Assembly: GCF_006716185.1 (NCBI RefSeq)
Contig: NZ_VFOP01000001.1
Coordinates: 1,178,001 to 1,242,000 of the forward strand
Source of the DNA: Ornithinicoccus hortensis
Lineage (GTDB): Bacteria; Actinomycetota; Actinomycetes; Actinomycetales; Dermatophilaceae
Reading direction: 5' to 3'
DNA: 64,000 nucleotides
Shown piece after piece: positions 63,811 through 64,000 of this stretch; position 1 is the first letter of the stretch; every line of letters begins with the position of its first letter. The notes beneath the pieces are model-generated. The model saw nothing but the letters and a program-made list of their open reading frames with translations. It did no database searches and was not told the origin of the DNA. A program made the position numbers and the translations under genes.

Positions 63811-64000
63811 TCAGTCGGTGATCCCCAACTCGGAGCGGGTCGGTGCTGCAGCACCGGCCCGCTCCACCGTGTAGCTGGCGCAGTCGACCGCGCGCTCGAC
63901 GGCTGGCAGGACGTCCTCCAGGGAGGCAGCCCGCAGCCGTTCCCGTGCCTGCGTCCCGCCGAGCAGGTCGGCGTCCAGGAGGCCCGAGAGCAGCCCGGTC
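63811..64000 (-). CDS. PfkB-family carbohydrate kinase, C-terminal end only
   Basis: The last 62 residues of a gene that continues past the window. The visible part, GLLSGLLDADLLGG then VERAVDCASYTVERAGAAAP and TRSELGITD, resembles the C-terminus of PfkB sugar kinases (fructokinase/ribokinase type). There a helix after the catalytic GAGD motif is followed by a xTVxRxGAxxPTxxEL ending. The catalytic motif lies outside the window, so this is a moderate-confidence call. A sugar kinase next to a sugar importer would make sense. Confidence 0.55.
   Translation of the reverse strand, partial: TGLLSGLLDADLLGGTQARERLRAASLEDVLPAVERAVDCASYTVERAGAAAPTRSELGITD

Overview
This window is a piece of a high-GC (roughly 70%) actinobacterial chromosome. 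The evidence is GTG and even TTG starts, almost complete avoidance of A/T in third codon positions, a zinc-ribbon type rpsN, a methylmalonyl-CoA mutase cluster with meaB, a TIGR03086-type (mycothiol-dependent isomerase superfamily) protein and an LpqY-SugABC type sugar importer. Protein wording and genome layout look most like Micrococcales, perhaps the Intrasporangiaceae/Ornithinimicrobiaceae group, but that placement is an inference from memory and not a search result.

The first 49.6 kb is the main information-processing supercluster. Positions 1-698 hold the end of rplA. After a terminator come three genes on the opposite strand (2-hydroxyacid dehydrogenase, aminotransferase, esterase), then rplJ-rplL behind an L10-type leader, rpoB-rpoC, and rpsL-rpsG-fusA-tuf. 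A strong terminator, a 145-bp tandem repeat and a lipoprotein gene separate tuf from the S10/spc/alpha genes. These run from rpsJ to rplO, then secY-adk-map-infA-rpmJ-rpsM-rpsK-rpsD, then rpoA-rplQ-truA. The usual truA-rplM linkage is broken by about 9 kb of accessory genes: an EamA exporter with a LysR regulator, a TraR/DksA-type zinc protein, an ABC-F ATPase, an ArsR-SRPBCC-TIGR03086 operon, OsmC, several small DUF proteins, a tandem-domain MerR regulator and an ArsR-like regulator. Then rplM-rpsI-glmM resumes.

From 49.6 kb on the genes are metabolic: a frameshifted serine/threonine dehydratase, a FUSC membrane protein, the translationally coupled mutA-mutB-meaB genes for methylmalonyl-CoA mutase, and a fumarase-carbonic anhydrase pair. 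The last block is a trehalose-type ABC importer (lpqY-sugA-sugB-sugC), ended by a long palindromic terminator that faces the 3' end of a probable PfkB sugar kinase gene.

The most striking observation is that two different ribosomal proteins, L4 and L17, encoded about 15 kb apart, carry nearly identical C-terminal extensions (73 of 78 residues identical, with a 62-nt identical DNA run). Each extension holds a small domain of about 49 residues that is not part of the normal ribosomal fold. Other points of interest are a tandem structured repeat after tuf, a 23-bp inverted repeat after rplA, two well-defined repressor operators placed on ArsR-family promoters (one giving an apparently leaderless mRNA), and the dehydratase frameshift. 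No tRNA, rRNA, IS element, CRISPR array or phage gene was seen.
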